From the NCBI RefSeq assembly GCF_018614955.1, contig NZ_JAGGNV010000005.1, positions 1-64,000 of the forward strand: a stretch of DNA of 64,000 nucleotides. Direction: 5' to 3'. Shown one piece after another: positions 1-9,791 of the stretch (position 1 is its first letter; each line of letters starts with the position of its first letter). The notes beneath the pieces are model-generated. The model did no database searches. It was not told the DNA's origin and worked only from the letters and a program-made list of their open reading frames with translations. This DNA comes from Variovorax paradoxus. GTDB taxonomy: Bacteria > Pseudomonadota > Gammaproteobacteria > Burkholderiales > Burkholderiaceae_C. Made by a program: the position numbers and the translations under genes.

Positions 1-1682
1 TCGCCATCGGCCCGAACGCGGTGGCCAACAATGCCAGCGACGTGGCGCTGGGCTCGGGTTCCACGACGGCGGCGGCCGTCGGCACGGTCAGCACCGTGAT
101 CGACGGCATCACCTACAACTTCGCCGGCACCACGCCAGCTTCGACGGTCAGCGTCGGTGCGGTGGGTGCGGAGCGCACCATCACCAATGTGGCCGCCGGG
201 CGAATTGCAATCGGCTCGACCGATGCCATCAACGGCTCGCAGCTGTTCGCCACCAACCAGTCGATCGAGAACCTCAGCAGCACGGTCAATGCCAACAAGA
301 TCGAGTACTACAGCGTCAACTCCACCGGTGGCGGCAACGAGGACAACCTCGGTGCGACCGGTGCCGACGCGATCGCGTCGGGCAAGGATGCGTCCGCCAC
401 TGGGGCCAACAGCATTGCGCAGGGCCTTGGCGCCAATGCAAGCGTCGACGGGTCGGTCGCACTCGGCTCGGGTTCCGTCTCCGACCGCGCCGTCGCGGGC
501 AGCACCGGCGACATCCCCGCAGGCAGCTCGCTGATCCCGTACAACACGACCGACCGGACGCTGCTGGGCGCCGTCTCCGTCGGCAGCGCGACCACCTACC
601 GCCAGATCACCAACGTGGCGGACGGCACCCAGGCGCAGGACGCTGTCACGGTGCGCCAGCTCAGCGGTGCGCTGCAATCCTTCGCCGTCACGCCGATCCA
701 GTACTTCCACGCCAACTCGACCGCGATGGACTCGCTGGCCATCGGTGCCGAATCGGTGGCGGTCGGCCCGCGGACGGTGGTCAACGGCAACAGCGGCGTC
801 GGCATCGGCGATGGTGCCGTGGTGCAGCAGACCGCCCCGGGCGGCGTGGCCATCGGCCAGGGTGCGACTTCGCACCGGGCGGACTCCATCGCGATCGGCA
901 CCCAGTCTTCTGCGGCAGCGGTTCAGGGCGTTGCGATCGGTGCAGGCACCAGCGTGACCCAGGCCGGTGGCGTGGCGTTGGGCGCCGGCTCGGTCGCTTC
1001 CACTGCGGCCGGTGCGGCCGGCTATGTGCCCACGGGTGCTTCCACCTCGCAGACCGCGGCCATCAACGCGACCACCAGCACGCTGTCGGCGGTGTCGGTG
1101 GGCGATGCTTCCAACGGCCAGTTCCGCCAGATCACCGGCGTGGCGGCGGGCTCGCAGGACAGCGACGCGGTCAACGTGTCGCAACTGAAGGCGGTGCAGA
1201 CGACGGTGACCAACATCGATCAGTCCGCGGTGAAGTACGAGACCAACGCCGACGGCACGACCAACTACAACAGCGTGACCTTGGGCGGCACGAACACGAA
1301 CGCCCCAGTGACCCTCCACAACGTCGCCGACGGCGTGGCAGGCAACGACGCGGTCAACGTGAATCAGCTGAATGCCGGCCTTGCGGCTGCCAATCAGTAC
1401 ACGGATGCCAAGCTCGGCCAGGTGCAGGCCAATATCGACAAGGTGAGCCGAGAGGCCAACGCCGCCGCGGCCGGCGCGATGGCGATGGCCAACCTGCCGC
1501 AGGCTGCCATCCCCGGCAAGAGCATGGTGGCCGCCGGTGTCGCGGGCTTCGATGGCCAGGCTGCGCTGGCGCTCGGTGTGTCGAAGCTCGCGGACAACGG
1601 CCGATGGATCGTCAAGTTCAGCGGCACGGCCAACTCGCGCGGCAAGGTCGGCGTCGCCGCCGGCATGGGCTTCCATTGGTAA
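1..1682 (+). CDS. YadA-type trimeric autotransporter adhesin, 3' part (5' end outside window)
   Basis: The reading frame is open from base 3, so the gene begins before the window. At least 560 residues are visible. They contain many left-handed beta-roll repeats of the AIGxxA/VALG type (for example VALGSGS, AIGTQSSA, VALGAGS), neck motifs of the form ITNVAxGxxxxDAVxxxQL (three copies), a short coiled-coil stalk, and a C-terminal YadA anchor of about 75 residues. The anchor ends in GMGFHW, with the terminal aromatic residue usual for outer-membrane barrels. In this family the anchor trimerises in the outer membrane and exports the head and stalk. The lipoprotein gene 33 bp downstream is probably a partner. 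The ligand cannot be told from sequence. Confidence 0.93.
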   Translation, partial: AIGPNAVANNASDVALGSGSTTAAAVGTVSTVIDGITYNFAGTTPASTVSVGAVGAERTITNVAAGRIAIGSTDAINGSQLFATNQSIENLSSTVNANKIEYYSVNSTGGGNEDNLGATGADAIASGKDASATGANSIAQGLGANASVDGSVALGSGSVSDRAVAGSTGDIPAGSSLIPYNTTDRTLLGAVSVGSATTYRQITNVADGTQAQDAVTVRQLSGALQSFAVTPIQYFHANSTAMDSLAIGAESVAVGPRTVVNGNSGVGIGDGAVVQQTAPGGVAIGQGATSHRADSIAIGTQSSAAAVQGVAIGAGTSVTQAGGVALGAGSVASTAAGAAGYVPTGASTSQTAAINATTSTLSAVSVGDASNGQFRQITGVAAGSQDSDAVNVSQLKAVQTTVTNIDQSAVKYETNADGTTNYNSVTLGGTNTNAPVTLHNVADGVAGNDAVNVNQLNAGLAAANQYTDAKLGQVQANIDKVSREANAAAAGAMAMANLPQAAIPGKSMVAAGVAGFDGQAALALGVSKLADNGRWIVKFSGTANSRGKVGVAAGMGFHW

Positions 1683-1715
1683 GCACCCGATCGCAACCAA
1701 TTTCCAAGAGCATTC

Positions 1716-2549
1716 ATGAACAAGCAAATCAAAGCGGCCGGCGCCACGCTGGCGATCGCGGCACTGTTGTCGCTGGCGGGCTGCGGCACGTCTACGGTCA
1801 GCAAGAACATCTCGGATGATGGCCGCGCAGGCGAAGTTGTCTTCCCCGACATCGGGAAAGATGCCTGGCTGAAAGAAGGCACCTTCCCGAACGTCGACAA
1901 CCTGCGCCGCATCGGGCCCGGCGTCACCAAGGACCAACTCTACGATCTCGTGGGCCGGCCACACTTCCGCGAAAGCCTGTTCGGAGTTCGCGAGTGGGAC
2001 TACATCTTCAACTTCCGCGTCCCGGGCGGCGTGAAGACCTGCCAGTACAAGGTGATCTACGACACTGCGCTGCGAGCCCAGAGCTTCCACTGGCTGCCGG
2101 CGGATTGCGCCGAGCTGTTGAAGGTGGCTTCGCCTTCCGTCGAGCGCATTGCCGAGAAGGCACCGGTGCCGCAACGGGTCGAACTGTCTGCCGACGCGCT
2201 CTTCGCTTTCGGCCGCTCGGGACCGGCCGACCTGCTGCCGCAGGGCCGGCGAGAGCTCGATGCGCTGGCTGCCGGCCTGCGCGGCGCGCGCGAAACCAGC
2301 CGGCTGCGCATCACCGGCCACACGGATCGTCTGGGCTCGACCTCCTTCAACGAACAGCTGTCGCTCGCGCGCGCCACGACCGTGCGCGATCATCTGGTGC
2401 AAGCCGGTGTGCCGGCGCGCGGCATGCAGGTGGAGGGCAAGGGCGAGACCGAGCCCAAGGTGCAATGCGAGCAGAAGAAGCGCGAGGAGCTTATCGCCTG
2501 CCTGGCGCCGAACCGGCGCGTCGAGATCGAGGTGGACGCAGAGCGCTGA
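1716..2549 (+). CDS. BamE/SmpA-OmpA-type lipoprotein, TpgA-like partner of the trimeric autotransporter
   Basis: The 277-residue protein starts with a lipoprotein signal peptide whose lipobox LAGC places the lipidated Cys near residue 23. Residues about 45-130 resemble a BamE/SmpA-OmlA domain (PGVTKDQLYDLVGRPH, then REWDYIFNF). Residues about 155-275 form an OmpA-C peptidoglycan-binding domain (ITGHTDRLGSTSFNEQLS and the terminal NRRVEIEV). This domain pair is that of TpgA, the Acinetobacter protein encoded beside the trimeric autotransporter Ata and needed for its stability; the same role here is inference from domains and position. It starts 33 bp after the autotransporter and is probably cotranscribed with it. 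Confidence 0.85.
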   Translation: MNKQIKAAGATLAIAALLSLAGCGTSTVSKNISDDGRAGEVVFPDIGKDAWLKEGTFPNVDNLRRIGPGVTKDQLYDLVGRPHFRESLFGVREWDYIFNFRVPGGVKTCQYKVIYDTALRAQSFHWLPADCAELLKVASPSVERIAEKAPVPQRVELSADALFAFGRSGPADLLPQGRRELDALAAGLRGARETSRLRITGHTDRLGSTSFNEQLSLARATTVRDHLVQAGVPARGMQVEGKGETEPKVQCEQKKREELIACLAPNRRVEIEVDAER

Positions 2550-2550
2550 A

Positions 2551-2632
2551 CGCCTCGGCGCGCTTCAGCGCGGCGGCGGTGGCGTCCTTCAGGAACTTCC
2601 GCGGATCGAACTCGCTGCGATCGCGGGCGCAG
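2551..2632 (-). pseudogene. Remnant of a class II fructose-bisphosphate aldolase gene tail
   Basis: Read on the minus strand this stretch encodes [20 protein letters not shown], matching the C-terminal part of the intact aldolase at 6688-7710 almost residue for residue. It then diverges (LKRAEAF instead of RDLCIDR). No other aldolase sequence surrounds it. It is therefore a fragment left by duplication or recombination, or the end of a lost paralogue, lying just behind the lipoprotein gene. Confidence 0.75.
2579..2626. repeat. 48-bp perfect direct repeat, copy 1 (copy 2 inside cbbA)
   Basis: These 48 bases are identical to 6785-6832, in the same orientation. Copy 2 lies inside the intact aldolase gene. 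The two copies bracket about 4.2 kb carrying a small unknown gene, the autotransporter and a 70-residue unknown gene. Confidence 0.95.
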
Positions 2633-2652
2633 GGTGATTTTCACGCTCTCGT

Positions 2653-2955
2653 TCAAAACTGCGCCTGCCCAGTGTCCGTCCGGTCGTGCACCCACCTCAT
2701 CGCCTGCTGCTCGGCGTGACGTAGCGCTTCTGCCTCAGTGCGGTAGGCAACTTCGTCGGTGTCGTTCGGCAACTCAGCTTCCTTCAGGTCCACGGGGCCA
2801 TCGACCAGGACCGCGACCGGCCGAAACATGCTGCCGTTCATCGGCTCTGCTCGCAGCGAGAAGCGAAACCCACGGTAGGCAAAGGAATGGCCGTCTGAGA
2901 TTGGGGTGCTGGGGTCTATGGGCATCTCTATCGCCTTTGAAGAGCTGGGCGACAT
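2653..2955 (-). CDS. Hypothetical protein, 100 aa
   Basis: I do not recognise a family. The predicted soluble protein has no signal peptide and no membrane segment. It contains a plausible small folded core (GHSFAYRGFRFSLRAEP, then PVAVLVDGPVDLKEAELP) and an acidic helix near the C terminus (EAEALRHAEQQAMRWV). Codon use looks coding and there is no competing frame with sense. It lies convergent to the lipoprotein gene and next to the aldolase remnant, so it may have arrived with the autotransporter block. Start choice is uncertain; Met at residue 11 is an alternative. Confidence 0.5.
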   Translation of the reverse strand: MSPSSSKAIEMPIDPSTPISDGHSFAYRGFRFSLRAEPMNGSMFRPVAVLVDGPVDLKEAELPNDTDEVAYRTEAEALRHAEQQAMRWVHDRTDTGQAQF

Positions 2956-3306
2956 CCTGCCCAGCTACCGCAGCGTTGACGTGCAGGCGCTCACAGGCAG
3001 CGTCTGAAGGACAGCGCCCTCGCGGAGCTTCCCAATGACTCCAACCTTCTCCGCCCTGGCCACTCGAGCGCCGGCTGCGTCACTTGGAACGAGAAAGGCC
3101 CTCCATCAACTACATGCGACGCTGAAGCGTGCCTAGGCAAGCCCCGTTCTGCTCGGCTTCTCTTGAACGATAGCCTTGGCGGGCTTACCGGCGCGACGGA
3201 TGCTGGATGCGCGCGTCCGTCGCCCACTCGGTGAACGCCACCTCAGGAACCAGACCGACGCGCGCGCCCCATCGTGCTCCGCGTCGATCAAGTAGGCGCC
3301 GGAGCT
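2956..3306. other. 351-bp intergenic stretch without a recognisable gene
   Basis: Only short, poorly coding frames are present. A plus-strand frame from 2918 gives GISIAFEELGDILPSYR before a stop at 3005-3007; it could be a gene remnant, but I cannot assign it. No tRNA, convincing terminator or insertion-sequence end is visible. Confidence 0.4.
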
Positions 3307-6225
3307 TCAGAACGTCCAGTTCAGGCTGGCCTTGAACCCATGGTCCTGCAGCCCGTCGCCGAACTGGCCCGAGTAGGAAGCGCCGAGCGTGAGGTTCGGC
3401 CGCAGCTGCGTCTCTATGCCCGCTTCGAGCACCGCAACATCCTTTGCCAGCGGCACGCCGGCAAGCGTGAACGGCAGGCTGCCGCTGAAGGTGTGCGTGC
3501 TCGCGGGCGTCGTGTCTCCGAACGCATGGCGCCAACCCAGCATGCCGCGCACGCGAATGCTTTCACTCGCCTGCATGCTCGCGCGCAGGCCCAGTGTTGA
3601 AAAAGTCGCATCAAGGCTGTCGCCCTCGCCGTGCATCGCAGCAGGCCCACCGCGCTCGAAGAACGCGTCGCTCTTGAGTCGCACATGAGCGAGGCCGACA
3701 AAGGGTTCGAGCGTCGCGCGCCCCAGGTCGATCCGGTGGCCGAGCTCGCCGAACACCTGCGTGGTCGTGCTGTCGTACTCGGCGTCCAGGCCGCCGGCAA
3801 ATCCTGCGAAGGCGACGGAGCGGTTCGTTTCCGTCTTGTTCCAGCTGTGGCTTGCACCCAGGCGCAGCGCCGTGGCGCCCCACTGCGTGCCGCCGTAGGC
3901 GCCGAGGTGATAGCTGTCGGTCTTGCTGCTGCTGTTGCGCGCGCTGGTGTCCGCGCTCGCGCGGCTGTAGCCGCCGAGGGCGCCCACGCGCCAGCCTGCG
4001 CCGACGCCGGTATCCGCGCCGACCACGAAGCCGCCGATGTCGCGCTTGAGCTTCGCTGCATTCCCGTCGCCGTCGATGCTGCCCCAGGAGCCGAACACAT
4101 GGGTCCAGGCCGAACGCTTCTGGGTGTCCTCCGGCGTGCAGCCAGCACCTACTTGTTGCGACGTCTGCACCGCACTGCCCGGCGCGCATGCAGAGCCGCG
4201 CAGCCGTTCGATCGCGGCTTCGCGCACGAAGCGGCTGTCTTCCAGCAACGCCGTCTTGGTGGACGCATGAATGTCCGCAGACAGCTGATTCAAGGCATCG
4301 CGCGCGGCAAAGTCGTTGGGCAGCCACACCACCGCATTGGCCAGACCGTTGCTGGCGGGCAGGCTGTCCAGCGCTGCGCCGACAGCCACCTGGTTGGGCG
4401 TGCCGGCGGCATCGGCGATGCTGCGGAATTGTTCAGCGGTCAGATAGACATGGTTCGCGTCGTAGCTATCGGCCAGCCGGACGAAGGCGCTCTCGGTATC
4501 GCCCGCCAGGCTGTAGGTGCCCGTGACGCCGCCATCGGCGCTGAGCACGGTGTAGCGGGTGCCCACGCTGTAGTTGGCGGCCCCGGCTCGCACGACTTCA
4601 AGACGCGAACCGGCCCCGATGCTGGCGCTGCCGCTCACGCGAATGAGGTCGGAGGCGGAGGACGCCGGATCGACTTCGACCTGGTAGGTCGAGCCCGACT
4701 GCTGGGCGAAGTTGCCGTTGACGCTGAGGGTGCCGATGGAGTTTCCAGGTGCGACCGTGCCGAAGACGGTCGTGCTGCCCACCGAGCCCGAGCCCTGGAG
4801 GCGCCCCGCGGCCAGCACGTTCACGCTGCCGGCCAGCGTGCCGTTGACCGCGAGCGTGCCGCCTTCGACCGAGGTCGAGCCTGCGATCGTTGCATTGCCG
4901 CCCAGCATCAGGGTGCCGCCTTTGACGGTGAGCGAGTTGGCGGTGACGGTGCTGTCGAGCTGTGCCGTGCCCGAGTTCATGACGATGGCGTCCATCCCGC
5001 TGATGGCAAAGGCGCCACCATGGATGAAGTTGTTCGAGCCGAGGGTGAAGTTCAGGCCATCGACGCCGTCGCCCGTGATGTTGCCGTTGATCGAGCCACC
5101 TGCGATGTTGAGGGTGTCGGTGCCGCCGCCGAGCAGCACGGAACCGTTCAGCGTCCCCGCGGTGGTGATGGTGGCGTTGCCGCCGATTTCGTCAATGCCG
5201 TCGCGGTTGGCATCGCCGTCCCGAAGCGCCGCGCCGGAGCCGCCTGCGTTGATGGTCGCCCCCGCGCTGATGTTGACGATGCCGCCAGCGGCGGCCGAGG
5301 TGTGGATCGCGGCGCTGAAGCCGCTGCCGCCACTGACGGCGCCACCAGAGACGTCCACTGCGTAGGTGCCAAACCTGCTTGAGGCGAACACACCGTCGGC
5401 GTTGGCCCCGGACGCGGTCGCCGCGCCGCCCGACATCTGCACCTGGGCCATCCCCTTGCCGGTCGTACTGGCCAGCAAGGCGTTCGAACCCGTAGACAGA
5501 ACCGATCCGCCGCTCATATGGATGCTCGCCGTGCCGGTCCCCCCTGTTATTGTCGCGTTGACAGCAGCGCCACGCGCTTCGACCGAGCCTCCGGTGATCG
5601 TGACGGTTGAGTTGCCAGTCCCAATGGCGCCGGACACAAATGTGGTGATCCCTCCCCCTGTGCCGGTATTCAAGACCTGTCCGCCGTTCAGCGTCACTTG
5701 GGCATTGCCGCTACTGGCACCGCCGTCCACTCTGACGGTAGGGTTAGCGCCAGTGGAAGTGAAAATTCCGCCGTTGACGTTGATGGAAGCGAGTCCTCCG
5801 GCTCCTCCGTTGCTTACCGTCACAGCCGAACCCGTGGCGGTGATCGAATTGATATTGGTCATATTGACCGTTACTGCGACGCCCGCGCTCAGAGACTGAA
5901 GCGATACCGTGCCCGATATGACCATGCTCGGGTAGTCGAGGTTGAGCGTGAGTCCATCGCCGAGGTAGGCAATCCCAGTCGCGTAGCTCGCGCCCGAGCA
6001 GGTGATCGTGTCGGGTCCGGCCACACTGACGCCGCACTCGTTGGCAGCACGCGCGATCTGGGGTGCCGCGGCGAGAAACGCGACGGCGAGGGTAATGGCC
6101 GAAACTTGCAAGTGACCGCCGGCGCGCGAGTTGGAGGTCGCCCTGCTGTTGCAGTGCGCATGCCCACGCCTATGGCCGATGGTGTCGGGGTTGCAGGCGG
6201 GACCGTTGCTTTTGCCGGAAGTCAT
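3307..6225 (-). CDS. Classical (type Va) autotransporter with beta-helix passenger
   Basis: From the chosen Met at 6225 the product has 972 residues. The frame stays open for 101 codons upstream, but that part lacks protein character. The N terminus has a long extended signal sequence ending in a hydrophobic core (ITLAVAFLAAAPQIARA, about residues 44-60). The passenger is rich in Gly, Ser, Thr and Asn with repeated turns such as GGSVLSTGSNA and INGNITGDGVDG, typical of a beta-helix. It ends with the common stabilising segment around TVAPGNSIGTLSVNGNF. The last 280 or so residues form the translocator barrel (WTHVFGSWGSIDGDG to SLNWTF) with a terminal Phe. The passenger's function is not visible; no protease triad was found. 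Confidence 0.92.
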   Translation of the reverse strand: MTSGKSNGPACNPDTIGHRRGHAHCNSRATSNSRAGGHLQVSAITLAVAFLAAAPQIARAANECGVSVAGPDTITCSGASYATGIAYLGDGLTLNLDYPSMVISGTVSLQSLSAGVAVTVNMTNINSITATGSAVTVSNGGAGGLASINVNGGIFTSTGANPTVRVDGGASSGNAQVTLNGGQVLNTGTGGGITTFVSGAIGTGNSTVTITGGSVEARGAAVNATITGGTGTASIHMSGGSVLSTGSNALLASTTGKGMAQVQMSGGAATASGANADGVFASSRFGTYAVDVSGGAVSGGSGFSAAIHTSAAAGGIVNISAGATINAGGSGAALRDGDANRDGIDEIGGNATITTAGTLNGSVLLGGGTDTLNIAGGSINGNITGDGVDGLNFTLGSNNFIHGGAFAISGMDAIVMNSGTAQLDSTVTANSLTVKGGTLMLGGNATIAGSTSVEGGTLAVNGTLAGSVNVLAAGRLQGSGSVGSTTVFGTVAPGNSIGTLSVNGNFAQQSGSTYQVEVDPASSASDLIRVSGSASIGAGSRLEVVRAGAANYSVGTRYTVLSADGGVTGTYSLAGDTESAFVRLADSYDANHVYLTAEQFRSIADAAGTPNQVAVGAALDSLPASNGLANAVVWLPNDFAARDALNQLSADIHASTKTALLEDSRFVREAAIERLRGSACAPGSAVQTSQQVGAGCTPEDTQKRSAWTHVFGSWGSIDGDGNAAKLKRDIGGFVVGADTGVGAGWRVGALGGYSRASADTSARNSSSKTDSYHLGAYGGTQWGATALRLGASHSWNKTETNRSVAFAGFAGGLDAEYDSTTTQVFGELGHRIDLGRATLEPFVGLAHVRLKSDAFFERGGPAAMHGEGDSLDATFSTLGLRASMQASESIRVRGMLGWRHAFGDTTPASTHTFSGSLPFTLAGVPLAKDVAVLEAGIETQLRPNLTLGASYSGQFGDGLQDHGFKASLNWTF

Positions 6226-6385
6226 CTGGTGCGTTTCTTTGCAAGTTGTTACTCGCGAATGATGAAGCGCACCCTGGACACAACCTGCCACGTAAGCCGA
6301 AACAACTCGAATGGATTTATTTATTTGCGGGTGTGGGCTCACGGCGACATACATGTCGCAACGACGAAAGATGCTCTCGCCCTTC

Positions 6386-6598
6386 CTACCAGAAGCGCCA
6401 CCACTGGCGGCGGCGCTTTCCCGTCGCCTTGTCATCGAATGTGGCGGACTTGTCCTCGAGCATGCCTGCTCGGCGGCGCAGTTCTCCTTCGAGACGCAGA
6501 GCCACGGAGCGTGCGTGCTTCTCACCATGAAATGCCCTTCGGCGCCAAACGTGCGCTGAGGCTGCCAGTTGTTCGTCGGTTAGGTCTTCTGTTTCCAT
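6386..6598 (-). CDS. Conserved small basic protein, 70 aa
   Basis: A 70-residue frame starts METEDLTDEQLAASAHVWRR and ends RRRQWWRFW. The charged, helix-rich body and the basic, tryptophan-rich tail resemble small Burkholderiales proteins of unknown role; this is memory of the pattern, not a search result. It is the 3' end of a longer open frame that overlaps cbbA in another phase, so the internal Met at 6598 is the sensible start. No strong ribosome binding site is visible. It lies between cbbA and the autotransporter, inside the segment bracketed by the 48-bp repeats. Confidence 0.55.
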   Translation of the reverse strand: METEDLTDEQLAASAHVWRRRAFHGEKHARSVALRLEGELRRRAGMLEDKSATFDDKATGKRRRQWWRFW

Positions 6599-6687
6599 CA
6601 GCCGATTTTGCCGAGGGACGACACACCTTCGCTTCCGCCATTTGGTGGAGGCATCGCCTGGCGGCCGCCTTCGTACGGCGCCACGCT

Positions 6688-7710
6688 TCAGCGCTCCGCC
6701 AGTGCCGCCGGCCTGACTCTGCCCGCCATACCGGCGCTGCCGAAGGCCTGGAAGCGATCGATGCAGAGATCGCGCGCGGCGGCCGTGGCGTCCTTCAGGA
6801 ACTTCCGCGGATCGAACTCGCTGCGATCGCGGCCCATGGCGCGGCGCATGGCGCCGGTCATGGCCAGCCGGATGTCGGTGTCGATGTTGATCTTGCGCAC
6901 GCCGTGGCGGATGCCCTCCTGGATCTCCTCGACCGGCACGCCATAGGTCTCCTTGATCTCGCCGCCGAATTCGCGAATGACCGCCAGCCACTCCTGCGGC
7001 ACCGACGAGGAGCCGTGCATCACCAGGTGCGTCTGCGGAATGCGCGCATGGATGTCCTTGATGCGGTCGATCGCGAGGATGTCGCCGGTCGGCTTGCGGC
7101 TGAACTTGTAGGCGCCGTGCGAGGTGCCGATGGCGATTGCGAGGGCATCGACGCCGGTGCTGGCAACGAAGTCCGCCGCCTGCTGCGGGTCGGTCAGCAG
7201 CTGGTCGTGCGAGAGCACGCCCTCGGCGCCGCTGCCGTCTTCCTCGCCGGCCATGCCGGACTCCAGCGATCCGAGGCAACCCAGTTCGCCCTCGACCGAG
7301 ACGCCGACCGCATGCGCCATTTCCACCACCCGGCGCGTCACGCCGACGTTGTAGTCGTAGTTGGCCGGGGTCTTGGCGTCCTCCATCAGCGAGCCATCCA
7401 TCATCACGCTGGTGAAGCCCGAGCGGATGGCCTGCATGCACATCGACGGACTGGCGCCGTGGTCCTGGTGCATCACGACCGGGATCTCGGGGTACATCTC
7501 CACGGCGGCCTCGACCATCTTGCGCAGAAAAGGCTCGCCGGCATATTTGCGCGCGCCGGCCGAGGCTTGCAGGATGACCGGGCTGTCGGTCTTCCTGGCC
7601 GCCTGCATGATGGCCTGGATCTGCTCCAGGTTGTTGACGTTGAAGGCCGGTACGCCGTACTGGTGCTCTGCCGCGTGGTCCAGCAGCTGACGCAGTGAAA
7701 TCATGGCCAT
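6688..7710 (-). CDS. cbbA: Class II fructose-1,6-bisphosphate aldolase (Calvin cycle)
   Basis: This 340-residue enzyme joins dihydroxyacetone phosphate to glyceraldehyde 3-phosphate or erythrose 4-phosphate. Zinc and active-site motifs are all present: [27 protein letters not shown] and VMHGSSSVP, followed by the phosphate-binding [14 protein letters not shown]. It is slightly shorter than the roughly 350 residues usual for the betaproteobacterial CbbA family, ending [10 protein letters not shown]. It is the last gene of the cbb operon, 31 bp behind cbbT. Bases 6785-6832 within it are duplicated at 2579-2626. Confidence 0.97.
   Translation of the reverse strand: MAMISLRQLLDHAAEHQYGVPAFNVNNLEQIQAIMQAARKTDSPVILQASAGARKYAGEPFLRKMVEAAVEMYPEIPVVMHQDHGASPSMCMQAIRSGFTSVMMDGSLMEDAKTPANYDYNVGVTRRVVEMAHAVGVSVEGELGCLGSLESGMAGEEDGSGAEGVLSHDQLLTDPQQAADFVASTGVDALAIAIGTSHGAYKFSRKPTGDILAIDRIKDIHARIPQTHLVMHGSSSVPQEWLAVIREFGGEIKETYGVPVEEIQEGIRHGVRKINIDTDIRLAMTGAMRRAMGRDRSEFDPRKFLKDATAAARDLCIDRFQAFGSAGMAGRVRPAALAER
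6785..6832. repeat. 48-bp perfect direct repeat, copy 2 (within cbbA)
   Basis: This stretch encodes [15 protein letters not shown] of the intact aldolase and is identical to 2579-2626. Confidence 0.95.
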
Positions 7711-7741
7711 GGCAGGCTCCTGTTGAAGTGGGTATAGGGCC

Positions 7742-9781
7742 TCATGCGGTCTCCCTCACACCGGCGTGCGGGACGCTCGCCAGCAGGCGCCGAGCGCGCT
7801 CGGCCACCGCCTCGGCGGTGATGCCGAACAGCTTGAACAGCTCGCCGGCCGGCGCCGACTCGCCGAAGCGGTCGAGCCCGACCACGTCGCCGTGCTCGCC
7901 GACGAACTTCCACCACAGGCCGGTGCTGCCGGCCTCCACCGCGAGGCGCGGCAGGTGGCGCGGAATCACCGCATGGCGCCAGTCCGCAGGCTGGCGCTCG
8001 AACACATCCATGCACGGCACCGAAACCACGCGGGCCGCGATGCCCTCCTCCGCCAGCAAGGCCGCAGCGCCCAGCGCCACCGCGACCTCCGAGCCGCTCG
8101 CCAGCAAGGCGATGCGCTCCGCTTCCGGACGCCGCAGCACGTACGCGCCCCGCGCGATCGATTCGATGCGCTCGCTGCCGCCGCCGGCGTGCGGCAGCGC
8201 CTGGCGCGTCAGCAGCAGGCAGCTGGGCCCGTCCATGCGACGCAGCGCCTGCCGCCAGGCGACGGCCGTTTCGGTGGCGTCCGCAGGACGCCAGACATCC
8301 ACATCCGGAATCAGGCGCAGGCTCGATGCATGCTCGACCGGCTGGTGCGTAGGCCCGTCTTCGCCGAGCCCGATCGAGTCGTGCGTGAAGACGTAGATGA
8401 CCGGCAGCTTCATCAGCGCCGACATGCGCACGCCGTTGCGCGCGTAGTCGGAGAAGGTCAGGAAGGTACCGCCGAAGGGCCGCAAGCCGCCGTGCAGCGC
8501 CAGCCCGTTCATGATCGCCGCCATGCCGAACTCGCGCACGCCGTAGTGCACGTGGTTGCCCGTGCCCGCGCCCTTGAGCGCGCGGTGCCCTTTCCAGTCG
8601 GTCAGGTTCGAACCGGTGAGGTCGGCCGAGCCGCCGATCAGTTCCGGCATCGCCGGCCCGAGCTCGTCGAGCACCTGCTGCGAGGCCTTGCGCGTGGCGA
8701 CGGCCGCCTGCCGTTGTTCCGCAGCCGCTGCCGCCGAAGCCAGCGCCGCCTCGACCTGTGCGGTGAGCGGTGCGTCGCTGCGATGGCGGCGCAGCAGCTC
8801 GCGCGCGAGCGCCGGATATTCCTGCGCATAGGCGGCAAAGCGCGCCTGCCATGCCGCGTGCAGCGCGGCGCCCGACTCGCGCGCCGACCAGGCCTGCGCG
8901 ACCCGGGTCGGCAGTTCGAAGGGCGGCGTGCTCCAGCCCAGCGCCTGCCGCGTGAGCGCGATCTCGGCTTCCCCCAGCGCCTCGCCGTGCGCCTTCGCGG
9001 TGCCCGCTCGATTCGGCGAGCCCTGGCCGATGCACGTCTTGCAGCACACCAGCACCGGCCGGTCGGCGGATGCGGCCTTGGCGATGGCCGCGTCCAGGGC
9101 CTGCGCGTCATGGCCGTCGATATCGCGCAGCACGGTCCAGCCGTAGGCTTCGAAGCGGCCCGGCGTGTCGTCGCCGAACCAGCCGCTGACCTCGCCGTCG
9201 ATGGAAATTCCGTTGTCGTCGTAGAAGGCCACGAGCTTGTTCAGCCGCCAGGTGCCCGCGAGCGAACAGGCCTCGTGGCTGATGCCTTCCATCAGGCAGC
9301 CGTCGCCGAGAAACACATAGGTGCGGTGATCGATCACCGGATGGCCGGGCCGGTTGAACTCCTCGGCCAGCAGCTTCTCCGCCAGCGCCATGCCCACGGC
9401 ATTGCTGATGCCCTGCCCCAGCGGGCCGGTGGTGGTCTCGACCCCGGGCGTGACACCGACCTCGGGATGCCCGGGCGTGCGCGAATGCAGCTGGCGAAAG
9501 CGCCGCAGCTCCTCCATCGGCAGCGCGTAGCCGCTCAGGTGCAGCAGCGCATACAGCAGCATCGAGCCGTGTCCGTTGGAGACGACGAAGCGGTCGCGAT
9601 CGATCCACCGCGGGTGGGCGGGATCGTGCCGCAGGCGATGCCGCCACAAGGCCTCGGCGATGTCGGCCATGCCCATCGGCATGCCCGGATGGCCCGAGTT
9701 GGCGGCCTGCACGGCGTCCATGGCCAGCGCGCGGATGGCGTTGGCGCACTGCGTGCGCAAGACGAGGTTTTCAGTGGTCAT
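7742..9781 (-). CDS. cbbT: Transketolase (Calvin cycle)
   Basis: The 679-residue thiamine-diphosphate enzyme moves two-carbon units between sugar phosphates to regenerate ribulose 5-phosphate. It has the N-terminal [11 protein letters not shown] and [15 protein letters not shown] motifs. The diphosphate site is [13 protein letters not shown] with the later DDNGISIDG, and the pyrimidine domain carries [10 protein letters not shown] and the [15 protein letters not shown] signature. The start at 9781 is preferred over an upstream in-frame Met because AGGAA lies 8 bases before it. It follows cbbP by 10 bases. Confidence 0.97.
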   Translation of the reverse strand: MTTENLVLRTQCANAIRALAMDAVQAANSGHPGMPMGMADIAEALWRHRLRHDPAHPRWIDRDRFVVSNGHGSMLLYALLHLSGYALPMEELRRFRQLHSRTPGHPEVGVTPGVETTTGPLGQGISNAVGMALAEKLLAEEFNRPGHPVIDHRTYVFLGDGCLMEGISHEACSLAGTWRLNKLVAFYDDNGISIDGEVSGWFGDDTPGRFEAYGWTVLRDIDGHDAQALDAAIAKAASADRPVLVCCKTCIGQGSPNRAGTAKAHGEALGEAEIALTRQALGWSTPPFELPTRVAQAWSARESGAALHAAWQARFAAYAQEYPALARELLRRHRSDAPLTAQVEAALASAAAAAEQRQAAVATRKASQQVLDELGPAMPELIGGSADLTGSNLTDWKGHRALKGAGTGNHVHYGVREFGMAAIMNGLALHGGLRPFGGTFLTFSDYARNGVRMSALMKLPVIYVFTHDSIGLGEDGPTHQPVEHASSLRLIPDVDVWRPADATETAVAWRQALRRMDGPSCLLLTRQALPHAGGGSERIESIARGAYVLRRPEAERIALLASGSEVAVALGAAALLAEEGIAARVVSVPCMDVFERQPADWRHAVIPRHLPRLAVEAGSTGLWWKFVGEHGDVVGLDRFGESAPAGELFKLFGITAEAVAERARRLLASVPHAGVRETA

Positions 9782-9791
9782 GACGAAGTTC

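Noticed and set aside
3631..5382. 583-residue open frame opposite the autotransporter gene
   Set aside because: Repetitive Gly/Ser/Thr codons on the minus strand leave the complementary frame open. The product is Arg/Ala/Val/Asp-rich without domain sense.
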